This document shows, piece by piece, positions 1 to 7,518 of a stretch of 64,000 bases of DNA. Source of the stretch: an uncultured Lachnospiraceae bacterium (GTDB lineage: Bacteria; Bacillota; Clostridia; Lachnospirales; Lachnospiraceae); assembly GCA_902770965.1 (NCBI GenBank), contig CACXUY010000001.1, positions 1 through 64,000 of the forward strand, in the 5' to 3' direction. A program made the position numbers and the translations under genes. Position 1 is the stretch's first letter; each line of letters opens with the position of its first letter. The notes below the pieces were generated by a model that did no database searches, was not told the DNA's origin, and was given only the letters and a program-made list of their open reading frames with translations.

Positions 1-300
1 CTTGACGATGCTGTGAACGCCGTGAAAGCGAACGAGGAAAGGAGGCTGGAGTACATGATGCTCTGGGTTAGAGACAATGAGATGAGAGCCGAAGGCAGGG
101 CTGAGGGCAGAGCCGAGGGCAGAGCCGAAGGCAGGATCGAAGGCAGAGCCGAGGGTGCTATTTCCGAAGCAATCCTAATCTATCATGACGAGATGCATTT
201 ATCAACGGACGCAATTGTGCTGAAAATAATGTCACGTTTCAACCTTGACGAAGAAGCAGCCAGAGGATATGTTTCCAGTACGCTCAACCCTCATGACTAA
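1..300 (+). CDS. Rpn-family PD-(D/E)XK nuclease / putative transposase, C-terminal fragment
   Basis: The reading frame is open to the first base, so only the last ~99 residues are present and the start lies outside the window. The visible part begins in a segment typical of the C-terminus of Rpn/YhgA-like proteins (AVKANEERRLEYM), followed by about six 4-residue repeats of the type AEGR and a helical tail. Rpn-family proteins are PD-(D/E)XK nucleases linked to recombination, often annotated as putative transposases; their glycine/glutamate-rich tails commonly vary in repeat number. The catalytic core is not visible, so activity cannot be judged. The stop is TAA at 298-300. The family call rests on the tail pattern only. 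Confidence 0.6.
   Translation, partial: LDDAVNAVKANEERRLEYMMLWVRDNEMRAEGRAEGRAEGRAEGRIEGRAEGAISEAILIYHDEMHLSTDAIVLKIMSRFNLDEEAARGYVSSTLNPHD
86..157 (+). repeat. In-frame 12-bp tandem repeat encoding AEGR units
   Basis: About six copies of a 12-base unit close to GCCGAAGGCAGA lie head to tail inside the Rpn-family gene. The unit length is a multiple of three, so gain or loss of copies would change protein length without breaking the frame. Confidence 0.8.
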
Positions 301-321
301 TCTCGTTATTATTAAAAGTAG

Positions 322-366
322 TAACTGTTCAGCACCTCATACTCGGGATGCTTCTGAAGAAAGCAT
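322..366 (+). repeat. Palindromic repeat family, diverged copy (1 of 4)
   Basis: The left end shares CAGCAC, ACTCGGGATGC and the preceding GTAACT with the other copies. Its hairpin uses different bases: GATGCTT pairs with AAGCATC around a short loop. Only the left half of the family consensus is recognisable. Confidence 0.55.
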
Positions 367-907
367 CATCGAAAGATCAGGCTGGAAATAGTGTAATGAG
401 ATCCGAAGAGCAAAGGCAAAGCATAACTGAAAGCAATATGCGGTGGCATGAAACTCATTAATGTCTTCTCAAAAGGCAGAGCCAAAATCCTATTTCGTGA
501 AATGTGTGAGTTGGACATATGATGATCCTTCACGGAAAAAGACGAATTCCATAGAGCCTACTTAATGGTACATAGACCACCCATTCGGTTTATAAAAGTA
601 TCCCGGTAACTATATGTCAGCAATGGATGCCCTTTGTTCAGCTTAGATGTGCCGGAACGATGCGAAATCCCATATCAGAGACACCGAATAGCAATAACTA
701 AGAACAGCTATGATATCCCATGATTCCCACATGACTGCCGCAGCTATAATCCTAACCTGGCTGCGGCGGTTTCAGTATGTAGAAGCATTTTTTCAGCACA
801 TGCTCCATCAAAACGCAGCGCAGGATTCTTTCTTTGTATTCTCATGCATTATTTTGCTTATTTTTACTTTTGATTCCATTGTATAAGCTATTAAATCTGT
901 GATTCTA

Positions 908-916
908 TGGTATAAT
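908..916 (+). promoter_or_regulatory. Extended -10 promoter for the CPBP gene
   Basis: The sequence TGG followed by a perfect TATAAT (911-916) forms an extended -10 element. There is no good -35 at 17 bp, which is tolerated by extended -10 promoters. A start near 923 would give a ~50-nt leader to the ATG at 973. Confidence 0.55.
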
Positions 917-972
917 AAGAACACCTCGCACCGTCAGTTTTGTCGGATAACTCATTATAAAAGGAGCATTAA

Positions 973-2526
973 ATGGACAACACCAAAGCTACAAATAAAA
1001 CTCCCAGGTATCCAGATCCTTCATATATTCCCGAGGGGAAGCAACCGGAGTCCACGTACCATCCTGATGAGAAGCGGCCGGATAAAGCTTCCACTCCACA
1101 TCCATTGTCAGGCGACTCGTCAAATGTCATGTCCTACGGCTATGGGCAGTCTGGTGATAATTCATCGGATATCGGTGTCTTTAGATCCGGCACAGAAGCC
1201 GCTGATGCTTTCATTCGGGATGAGCCGTTAACGCAGAAAGATGATTTGCTGCCCGCTGAAGGATCCGCTGACGTCGGATACAGCCACACAGCTGGAAAAT
1301 ATACTGCCGTTCCTGTCCCGGATGCCCCTGTCGGTACTGCCTCGGATGCAATTGTCGGTACTGTCCCGGATGCCCATATCGGTACCGTTCCGGATGCCGC
1401 TGTCGGTACCGTCCCGGTTGCCCATATCGGTACCGCCCCGTATGCCGCTGTCGGCACCGTCCCGGATGCCACTGTCGGTACCATCCCGGATGCCGCTTCC
1501 GGTACTGCACCATATGCCTCCGCAGCAGGCGCGCCATATGACACGATGGCGTTATATGACCGCGCCAGGCTGAATTACCGCAGAGTTGACCGGCTTTCGC
1601 TGCGCCTCATACTGATAACCGTCGCGGTACAGCTTCTCGGAGTCATCGCTATACAGCTCATGACCGTCATGGGATACACTGCGTCTCTCTGGACGCTCAT
1701 GGCAGTACAGCTCATGCCCATGTACATAATCTCCTATCCCTTGATATTGGCGATGTACCGACACGTGCCCTCATTCGCGCCGCGCATCCGCAGCCTCGGC
1801 TTCGAGCGTTTTATCAAATATCTGCTCGCCTGCTTCCCGGTCATGTACGTCGGCAACCTGATCGGCAATCTTGTGACCTCGCCCTTCAATGGCGGAGGAT
1901 CCGCAAGAACACTGAGCGAGCTTTTGACATCCACCAACCCCATACAGATCATCATGGTGGTCATACTGGCGCCCGTTTTTGAAGAGCTTGTATTTCGAAA
2001 GGCGATCATCGACCGTATAGGCCGATACGGAGAGCTTACGGCCATATTCCTCTCCGCCCTGATCTTCGCGCTGTTCCATATGAACCTGATACAGTTCTTC
2101 TACGCGTTCGGCTTAGGTCTGATATTCGCATACCTTTACCTGAATACCGGCCGCATCCGCTACACCATAATGCTCCACATGCTCATCAATTTCTTCGGGT
2201 CGACGGTCACTTCGGCAGTGATATCTACCGTCCCCGAAGAGACTTGGACAAGGATCGACCAGTTCCAGAACGGCATCATCGGGTTCGATGAGCTGAGTCC
2301 CATATTGCCCCGGCTGATCCTGCCTCTGTTGTTTTTCATCCTGATCTTCGTGCTGTGTATCGCGGGACTCATCGTCATCATAGCAAACCGCAATGACATA
2401 AGGCTCAAACGCACTCCGGACGAAGTACCCCTGAAGGTAGCCATCCCTGCCGCCTACGGCAATATTTACTTTATCATCGTGGCGCTCCTGTGCATAGGCA
2501 TGATGATCTTCTCTCTGTTCATGTGA
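973..2526 (+). CDS. CPBP-family intramembrane metalloprotease with repeat-rich N-terminal tail
   Basis: The first ~190 residues are hydrophilic and include nine 8-residue repeats (type DAxVGTVP, residues ~117-188). The rest has roughly eight hydrophobic segments. The three CPBP (Rce1-like) motifs are present: E337-E338 with R342 (EELVFR), H369 in FALFHMN, and H402 with N406 in HMLINFF. These residues are the known metal-site and catalytic positions of the family, so an active membrane protease is likely; substrates are unknown. Some bacterial members process peptides or serve in bacteriocin immunity. The start is supported by AGGAG about 7 bases upstream. The gene is monocistronic, with its own promoter and a terminator at 2698. 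The N-terminal repeat tail is unusual for the family and is probably cytoplasmic. Confidence 0.88.
   Translation: MDNTKATNKTPRYPDPSYIPEGKQPESTYHPDEKRPDKASTPHPLSGDSSNVMSYGYGQSGDNSSDIGVFRSGTEAADAFIRDEPLTQKDDLLPAEGSADVGYSHTAGKYTAVPVPDAPVGTASDAIVGTVPDAHIGTVPDAAVGTVPVAHIGTAPYAAVGTVPDATVGTIPDAASGTAPYASAAGAPYDTMALYDRARLNYRRVDRLSLRLILITVAVQLLGVIAIQLMTVMGYTASLWTLMAVQLMPMYIISYPLILAMYRHVPSFAPRIRSLGFERFIKYLLACFPVMYVGNLIGNLVTSPFNGGGSARTLSELLTSTNPIQIIMVVILAPVFEELVFRKAIIDRIGRYGELTAIFLSALIFALFHMNLIQFFYAFGLGLIFAYLYLNTGRIRYTIMLHMLINFFGSTVTSAVISTVPEETWTRIDQFQNGIIGFDELSPILPRLILPLLFFILIFVLCIAGLIVIIANRNDIRLKRTPDEVPLKVAIPAAYGNIYFIIVALLCIGMMIFSLFM
1321..1536 (+). repeat. 24-bp in-frame tandem repeat, about nine copies
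   Basis: A 24-base unit (8 codons; core GTCGGTACCGTCCCGGATGC) is repeated about nine times with point differences inside the CPBP gene. It encodes an Ala/Gly/Val/Pro-rich tail ahead of the membrane domain. Confidence 0.85.
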
Positions 2527-2648
2527 ACGTTTTACGGATACTGTAACAGTGAGCTTCTTATAGCAAATACATATATCCGGCAGGATGCTATAATCGAACC
2601 CTGCCGGCCGCGCGGCCCATGCTCGGCAAAGTCAGGATGATTCCTTGC

Positions 2649-2688
2649 GTGGGTCAGTGCATAATCACGTGGGTCAGTGCATAATCAC
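2649..2688 (+). repeat. Two perfect 20-bp direct repeats
   Basis: The unit GTGGGTCAGTGCATAATCAC occurs twice with no spacer (2649-2668 and 2669-2688), between the CPBP stop and its terminator. No function is evident. Confidence 0.85.
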
Positions 2689-2697
2689 GCAATCGTA

Positions 2698-2732
2698 AAG
2701 AGGGGACTGCCGTAAGACAATCCCCTCTTTTT
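2698..2732 (+). terminator. Rho-independent terminator downstream of the CPBP gene
   Basis: Nine-base arms AAGAGGGGA (2698-2706) and TCCCCTCTT (2721-2729) enclose a 14-base loop and run into a T-tract. It lies between convergent genes and the + strand T-run is the better one. Confidence 0.8.
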
Positions 2733-2764
2733 ATGCGTATCTGTAACCATTCGCATAACATCGC

Positions 2765-4762
2765 TTAACCATAGAGTCCTCGGTCAAGCCCATATTCATG
2801 CAATTCATCTTCTAAAGATCTGAAAAGTCCCCTTATGGCATCGGTGTTGCTGAAATACTTCTCATATATATACCAGCTGCCGGAGTCTACAATCAAGTCC
2901 GGATAATCCATTGATTCGAGACCCTCAGGTTCCTGATAACCATCCGCTTCCGTATTTTCGGCCGGCGCGCCCAGTTCACTTCTCATCATTTTCGCTATGG
3001 ACGGTATATCAAGCCTCTCGAGGAAGCATCCGGCCTCCTGAAGCACTTTGACAGTGTTCTCAAAGCAGGCATACACGGGATAATACATAGTATCATAGTT
3101 GTCAACACCCTGAAGTATCAGGCTTCCGACAGGCAGCTCGCCCCTGTCCAGCTTATAGCTGTACCGAGGAAGGTCAGTAAGATATGCTTCCCTGAATTTC
3201 TCATAGAATTCCGGAGTGAGCACCTTCCCATCCAGGTTCTTGGTATCCTGACCATTGTCATACCATACGTTGAATCTGTAAGTATTCTCCCTGATAAAAC
3301 CATCGTGATAGACCTGGAAGATACCGGACCTGAATCCTTCATCGGCGGTGATGCGTTCCATCAATTCCGGGTACAGGTTGTAAGGCAGCCAGTATTTCCT
3401 CTTGACCTTCCTGCCGCTCTTCATGCGGTATTCGACCGTGTACTCCGTGATGTCGTAATAACTGTCGCTCTGATGTGCTTCCTCAAACACAGCCCCTCTC
3501 TGCATGTAATCCAATCCATACTGCGCCAGGGCGATGACAGCCTCCGTATCCTTCAAATGCATGTTATCAAACGCGTAGTCCCTCGTATTACATGACTTAC
3601 CCTTTTCATCCAGCATATAGTAGTGATAGTTGGTTGTCAGGTGTACCGCGGAATCCTCCACTGCCGTCGGATCTGGCATCCAGGTATCCACCCCGAGCAA
3701 GTCGGCCTGGAAGCCTATGACAATGGCGAGGGCAGCCACGGCGGCGATCACAAGTTCCCATCCGCGCCTGAACAGAGCCTTGAAATCCGAATCGTAAATA
3801 ATCTGCAGAATGCATCCCACGACCACGATGAAGAAGCACATGAACACCAGTGACAAAACCATGCTTCCGCTTGTGTTGAAAATGTTCCAGGCGATGAGCC
3901 CTCCGATCAGTGAGATGGCGATCTTCACAACAGTGCGGACCGGCTGGAAGATGACTGCGCTGCCGGCGCACTCATTTTTCCTTATCCTATAGCAAAAGTA
4001 CGCGGCCGCGGCGCTCACAAGGGCTATCAGCAGCATCGCCGCCACCGGCATCCCCATTCCGTCTGTCACATAGTAGTACAAGGGCGATGTGAAATATCTC
4101 TCTTCCTCAATGACGACAGTTTTCAGGAACCTGCTGATATACAGCTCTATCGTGAACCTGAGGAGCAGCTCGTAGATCATGAGCGTGCCCATGGCGAGAA
4201 CCGAAATAAGCGTGTTCCCTGTCAGCGTGGCGGCAAGGACGCCGATGAAGAAGGTCGAAGCAAAAAGCGCAAAAGCCTTCAGGCTTCCGTTAAGAGCCGC
4301 TGCGGCGATCATCTTGTCGAAGCTGCCGAAGCCACAGCAGATCAGAATCCCGATAAGCAGCGATACCGCGTAAGACACTATGAAAATAATAAAGCTGTTC
4401 ACGCAGACCCGGACGAATCTTCTCGACCTTCCGACCGGGTGGCTCTCATAAAAATCCACCGTGCGGCGGTTATGCATCCACGAGAAGCCCTGAAGCGACA
4501 GTACGGCGGCGGCTACCGTGGTCACCATCGCTATGAAAATATTCGGTCCGAGCATCCCTGCCGCGGCTTCCTTCATGGCTTCCATCCTGAAGGCAAGCTC
4601 GCGGTTCCCATCCGTGACGTATGAGGTCAGAACCAATGAGAGCGCGACCACGTAATAAAGGAAATATCCCAGCGCGGTCAGGGCAAAGGACCACAAACGG
4701 CGTTTGAACTGCTCCCTCTGCGCGGTAAAAAAATCAGTCAAGAATGTATTTCCTGATGTCAT
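2765..4762 (-). CDS. ABC transporter permease with DUF6449 C-terminal domain (YtrC/D-type)
   Basis: This is the membrane partner of the ATPase encoded just upstream. Six or more hydrophobic segments fill the first half (residues ~20-320). A soluble, Tyr- and Asp/Glu-rich C-terminal half follows after a last hydrophobic segment and matches the DUF6449 layout seen in permeases next to YtrA-type GntR regulators. The start is placed at 4762 because GGAGGTGG sits about 7 bases upstream; an upstream in-frame start at 4801 lacks such a site. The gene then overlaps the end of the ATPase gene by 29 bp, typical of translational coupling. Related B. subtilis Ytr systems respond to cell-wall antibiotics; the substrate here is not known. 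Length (~665 aa) fits the DUF6449 permease family. Confidence 0.8.
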   Translation of the reverse strand: MTSGNTFLTDFFTAQREQFKRRLWSFALTALGYFLYYVVALSLVLTSYVTDGNRELAFRMEAMKEAAAGMLGPNIFIAMVTTVAAAVLSLQGFSWMHNRRTVDFYESHPVGRSRRFVRVCVNSFIIFIVSYAVSLLIGILICCGFGSFDKMIAAAALNGSLKAFALFASTFFIGVLAATLTGNTLISVLAMGTLMIYELLLRFTIELYISRFLKTVVIEEERYFTSPLYYYVTDGMGMPVAAMLLIALVSAAAAYFCYRIRKNECAGSAVIFQPVRTVVKIAISLIGGLIAWNIFNTSGSMVLSLVFMCFFIVVVGCILQIIYDSDFKALFRRGWELVIAAVAALAIVIGFQADLLGVDTWMPDPTAVEDSAVHLTTNYHYYMLDEKGKSCNTRDYAFDNMHLKDTEAVIALAQYGLDYMQRGAVFEEAHQSDSYYDITEYTVEYRMKSGRKVKRKYWLPYNLYPELMERITADEGFRSGIFQVYHDGFIRENTYRFNVWYDNGQDTKNLDGKVLTPEFYEKFREAYLTDLPRYSYKLDRGELPVGSLILQGVDNYDTMYYPVYACFENTVKVLQEAGCFLERLDIPSIAKMMRSELGAPAENTEADGYQEPEGLESMDYPDLIVDSGSWYIYEKYFSNTDAIRGLFRSLEDELHEYGLDRGLYG

Positions 4763-5639
4763 AACCAGCCACCTCCGTTTCGCTGATAAATATCTCCTCA
4801 AGTGTCAGCGGCAATATCTCAAAATAAACCGTATCGATACCAGAGAAAGCCTTCTCCACCTCCTCGCGCTCGCCGCGCACCACATAGGTGCGGAGGCGGC
4901 CGCGGTGCTCCTCGCTGAGTATCTTCATTCCTGCCAGCACCTGCCTGGCGTCCACGCCCTCCGCGAAGACGCACTGCAGCTTCTGCAGGCCGAGCTTCAT
5001 GGAGTCGAGATCCTCCGAAAGAAGCAGGTCTCCCTTGTGGACAAGCCCTACGTGGTCGCATATGTCCTCCAGCTCGCGGAGGTTATGAGATGCTATGACC
5101 GGCGTGAGTCCGCGCTCCTCCATGTCCCCTGCGAATATACTCTTCACTGCCTGCCGCATGACCGGATCCAATCCGTCAAAGGTCTCATCGCAGAGCAGGT
5201 ATTTCGCCCCTGAGCTGATGCCGCAGATGACCGCGAGCTGCTTCTTCATTCCCCGTGAATAATTCGCTACCTTTCTCTTCGTCTCGAGACCGAAATCGTG
5301 AAGCAGCTTGTCGAAACGCCCCCCATCAAAGCCCTTGTACACGGAACGGTAGTATTCCTTCATATCCTGAGCCGTGCTGTTAGGGAAAAAGTAGGGATCG
5401 TCCGCGATAAAGAATATGTCTTTCTTTGTCTCCGGTCTGTCATACACGCTTCTGCCATCCACCAATATGACGCCTCTGTCAGGCTTGAGGATGCCGCTGA
5501 CAAGTCTCATCATGGTGCTCTTTCCGGCGCCGTTGGTTCCCACCAGTCCGAAAACCTGGGCTTCGCGGATCTCGAGTGAGACATCGTCCACTGCCTTATA
5601 TCCATCAAATGCTTTTTCCAGATGTTCTATCTGAATCAT
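4734..5639 (-). CDS. ABC transporter ATP-binding protein (YtrB-like)
   Basis: A 301-residue nucleotide-binding subunit. The Walker A motif GTNGAGKST includes K40. The signature is YSRGMKKQL (around 126), a form common in this subfamily and different from LSGGQ. The Walker B stretch LLCDETFDGLD follows at about 150 and an SHN switch motif after it. It has no membrane segments and would pair with the DUF6449 permease. The start has AAGGAG 6 bases upstream and lies 23 bp after the GntR gene, so the three genes form one operon. The C-terminal ~90 residues form an accessory domain, as usual for this group. Confidence 0.9.
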   Translation of the reverse strand: MIQIEHLEKAFDGYKAVDDVSLEIREAQVFGLVGTNGAGKSTMMRLVSGILKPDRGVILVDGRSVYDRPETKKDIFFIADDPYFFPNSTAQDMKEYYRSVYKGFDGGRFDKLLHDFGLETKRKVANYSRGMKKQLAVICGISSGAKYLLCDETFDGLDPVMRQAVKSIFAGDMEERGLTPVIASHNLRELEDICDHVGLVHKGDLLLSEDLDSMKLGLQKLQCVFAEGVDARQVLAGMKILSEEHRGRLRTYVVRGEREEVEKAFSGIDTVYFEILPLTLEEIFISETEVAGYDIRKYILD

Positions 5640-5662
5640 GTTTTTCTCCTTCCATGTGCCGG

Positions 5663-6043
5663 TCAGTCAGCGGCATCGGCGGATGTCCTCCCGCCTGTGC
5701 CCAAACCTTCCATAAGCTCCTCCGGACTTATGCCTATCTCTCCGGCTTCCTTGACTATCAGCTGTATACGCTCACGAAGCTCCCTCTTTCTTTGTTCCTT
5801 CAGAGAAATATTGCCGCTCACGAAGCTTCCTCTCCCCTTGACGGTGTATATCACGCCTTGGCGTTCCAGCTCAGCGTATGCCCTCTGCACCGTGTTTGGG
5901 TTCGCTGACAGCTCCATCGCCAGCTTCCTTACGGACGGCATCTGCTCATCGGGTGACAGGACGCCCTTGAGAATAAGCAGCTTGTACTTCTCCGTGATCT
6001 GCTCATATATCGGCCTGGGGTCTTGATAATCAATCAGATTCAC
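5663..6043 (-). CDS. GntR-family transcriptional regulator, YtrA subfamily
   Basis: A short regulator (126 residues) with an N-terminal winged helix: PIYEQI, then PSVRKLAMELSANPNTV as the recognition region and KGRGSFV in the wing. The C-terminal part is only a short helical tail, as in YtrA-type members, rather than a ligand-binding FCD or UTRA domain. The start is set at GTG 6043 because AAAGGAGAG lies about 7 bases upstream and homologues begin at this point; an in-frame ATG at 6064 lacks a site. It is first in the operon with the ATPase and permease. A perfect inverted repeat overlapping the promoter (6355-6377) is the likely operator, implying autorepression relieved by an unknown signal. 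Confidence 0.88.
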   Translation of the reverse strand: MNLIDYQDPRPIYEQITEKYKLLILKGVLSPDEQMPSVRKLAMELSANPNTVQRAYAELERQGVIYTVKGRGSFVSGNISLKEQRKRELRERIQLIVKEAGEIGISPEELMEGLGTGGRTSADAAD

Positions 6044-6109
6044 TTCTTGCTCTCCTTTCTCCACGCCTGCGGCTCAAATCGCTTGAGAGCCCAAGCCGAG
6101 GTGATTTAA

Positions 6110-6340
6110 TCAGCCTGTCCGGCTGGTTTGGCCGCCCGGTCGGCAGGTTTATCAACCTCGTCATCCGTCCGGGCATCCGCCTGGTTTGTCCGCGTGGTCA
6201 TCCATCCGGGCATCCGCTTGATTTGTCCGCGTGATCATCCGCGTGGTCATCCTCCTGGTCATCCGGCTGGCTTATCCGCCTGTTTTATCAGCCCGGTCAT
6301 CCGCCTTATTTGTCCGCGTGGGTTTTTCCGCCTAGTTTGT
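6110..6340 (-). repeat. Low-complexity leader of the gntR operon
   Basis: Degenerate copies of a short unit related to CATCCGCTGGTTTGTCCGCG fill this stretch of the predicted ~315-nt untranslated leader. Frames through it on both strands look like repeat artefacts, not genes. Confidence 0.6.
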
Positions 6341-6354
6341 ATTAACTGTCCTGT

Positions 6355-6377
6355 GTGTATTACCTATATTAATACAC
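6355..6377 (-). promoter_or_regulatory. Probable GntR (YtrA-type) operator
   Basis: Perfect 8-bp inverted repeat GTGTATTA (6355-6362) and TAATACAC (6370-6377) with a 7-base spacer. It covers the -10 element of the leftward promoter. A half-site-like TTGTATTA lies nearby at 6337. Arm sequence and placement fit YtrA-family operators. Confidence 0.75.
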
Positions 6378-6394
6378 TTAATCGACATTGTCAA
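6366..6394 (-). promoter_or_regulatory. Promoter of the gntR-ABC operon
   Basis: Read leftward: a perfect TTGACA (-35, 6389-6394), a 17-base spacer and TAATAT (-10, 6366-6371). Transcription would start near 6358, leaving a leader of about 315 nt before the GTG at 6043. Confidence 0.85.
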
Positions 6395-6417
6395 TATTTT
6401 TTTAAAAAAAAGGAAAC

Positions 6418-6574
6418 TATTCAGCACCCCAGACTCGGGATGCTGCGCATCCCTCGTTGCGGGGGGCGCCCAGAGGCGCTGCGGGCCTTGTCCGCCCCAA
6501 GATAACTGTTATAATACGTCCGAAGTGCAAGCACTACGTGCTGTATTCTAACAGTTATCTTGGGGTGCTGAATA
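6418..6574. repeat. MITE-like palindromic repeat, full copy (2 of 4)
   Basis: A 157-bp element with perfect 14-bp terminal inverted repeats, TATTCAGCACCCCA at 6418-6431 and its complement at 6561-6574. The left half carries the family hairpin, with GGGATG pairing CATCCC. The right half is a long hairpin, arms CCCCAAGATAACTGTTA (6496-6512) and the exact complement ending at 6565. No transposase is inside. Confidence 0.8.
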
Positions 6575-6579
6575 ATTAC

Positions 6580-6617
6580 AAAAAAAGAAGGACAAACCCC
6601 TTCGGTTCATCCTTCTT
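6580..6617 (-). terminator. Terminator for the pil/phosphorelay/HD-GYP run
   Basis: On the minus strand the arms AGAAGGATGAACC and GGGTTTGTCCTTCT form a near-perfect stem with a GAAG tetraloop, followed by TTTTTTT. It lies ~50 bp beyond the stop of the HD-GYP gene. Confidence 0.9.
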
Positions 6618-6665
6618 CTATAAAAATCCTCATTGTCTCCTTCAGACAGACGATCCGTCAAAACC

Positions 6666-7517
6666 TCAATCGGCTTCTATCTCTCCGATCCTGCCTTCAC
6701 GAATGAGACCCAGCAGAATCTCCACGATATCCTCGTTGAGCTGGGTCCCTGCACAGCGCTCCAGCTCGGCGGTGACCAGTTCAAGGTCAAGCTTCTTCCT
6801 GTAAGGCCTCGTGGAATACATCGCGTCAAATGTATCCGCGACAGCGATTATCTGGGCAACCTCGGGGATCTCCTCTCGCTTCTTGCCCCAAGGATAGCCT
6901 CTCCCGTCCATCCTCTCATGATGATAGCCTGCCCCTATCGCAAGCTCCGGAGCAATGGTCACCTCTTTAAGGATGACATATCCCCTGTAAGGATGCGTCT
7001 TCATGAGCGAATATTCATCATCGGTGAGATGGCTGGGTTTGTTAAGGATCTTGTCAGGGATCGCTATCTTTCCGATGTCATGAAGAAGCGCGATACGATA
7101 GATCATCCTCACCTCTTCCTTGCTCTTTCCCAGCTTCTCGGCGATCATAGAGCTGTAAGCTGCTACCCTGTGGGAATGCCCGTTAGTGTAAGCATCCTTC
7201 ATGTCTATGCAGCTGGCGAATACGCTCGTCATCTCATCTATCAGCGCGTTATGCTCCTCCTGCTGCCGTATAAGCTCATCATGCCTCTTGGTATAGTGTC
7301 CTCTTACCAGAAAAGCGCCGCTGATTCCGCTGACGAAGGCGATAAACAGCCAAAAAAGCGGTGTCACCAGCACCGCCTTCCCATTGGCTATTCCGGTTTC
7401 AGTCACAGAAGCAAAAACCACCGTTGTCCCGGAAAAGAGAATTCCCTCCATAGCGCAGATAAACGCGGCCGTCAGAACAAGCTTTATATGAATCTGGTCG
7501 ATCACCCATCTCTTCAC
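6666..7517 (-). CDS. Membrane-anchored HD-GYP phosphodiesterase
   Basis: Two N-terminal hydrophobic segments (about residues 9-35 and 50-70) precede a coiled linker and an HD-GYP domain. The metal-binding HD pair is H146-D147 in LLHDIGK, and the signature HHE (199-201) and GYP (207-209) is intact, as needed for hydrolysis of cyclic di-GMP. The short periplasm-facing loop leaves little room for a sensor domain. It starts with GTG one base after the stop of the kinase fusion gene, with GGGAGGAG just upstream, so the two are translated from one message. The position suggests it lowers c-di-GMP in step with the phosphorelay and pilus genes; no receiver domain links it directly. Confidence 0.92.
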   Translation of the reverse strand: MKRWVIDQIHIKLVLTAAFICAMEGILFSGTTVVFASVTETGIANGKAVLVTPLFWLFIAFVSGISGAFLVRGHYTKRHDELIRQQEEHNALIDEMTSVFASCIDMKDAYTNGHSHRVAAYSSMIAEKLGKSKEEVRMIYRIALLHDIGKIAIPDKILNKPSHLTDDEYSLMKTHPYRGYVILKEVTIAPELAIGAGYHHERMDGRGYPWGKKREEIPEVAQIIAVADTFDAMYSTRPYRKKLDLELVTAELERCAGTQLNEDIVEILLGLIREGRIGEIEAD

Positions 7518-7518
7518 G

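Larger units (their letters stand above)
301..972. other. 672-bp non-coding stretch between the Rpn remnant and the CPBP gene
   Basis: No convincing gene is seen on either strand. It holds a diverged copy of the palindromic repeat family at its left end, a GC-rich hairpin near 733-775 (arms TGCCGCAGC and GCTGCGGCG, followed only by TTT, so a weak terminator at best), and the CPBP promoter at the right end. A short frame at 449-523 is too short to call and could be a decayed gene. Confidence 0.5.

Noticed and set aside
449-523. 25-codon frame starting ATG in the first non-coding stretch
   Set aside because: Too short, with no clear ribosome site and no recognised family; at most a decayed fragment.
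1140-1544. Leftward frames over the 24-bp repeat
   Set aside because: All frames of this repeat are open because of its composition; only the frame with promoter, AGGAG site and CPBP domain is supported.
6128-6505. Rightward frame through the low-complexity leader
   Set aside because: Pro/Arg/His repeat reading of non-coding sequence; it crosses the operator, promoter and repeat element.
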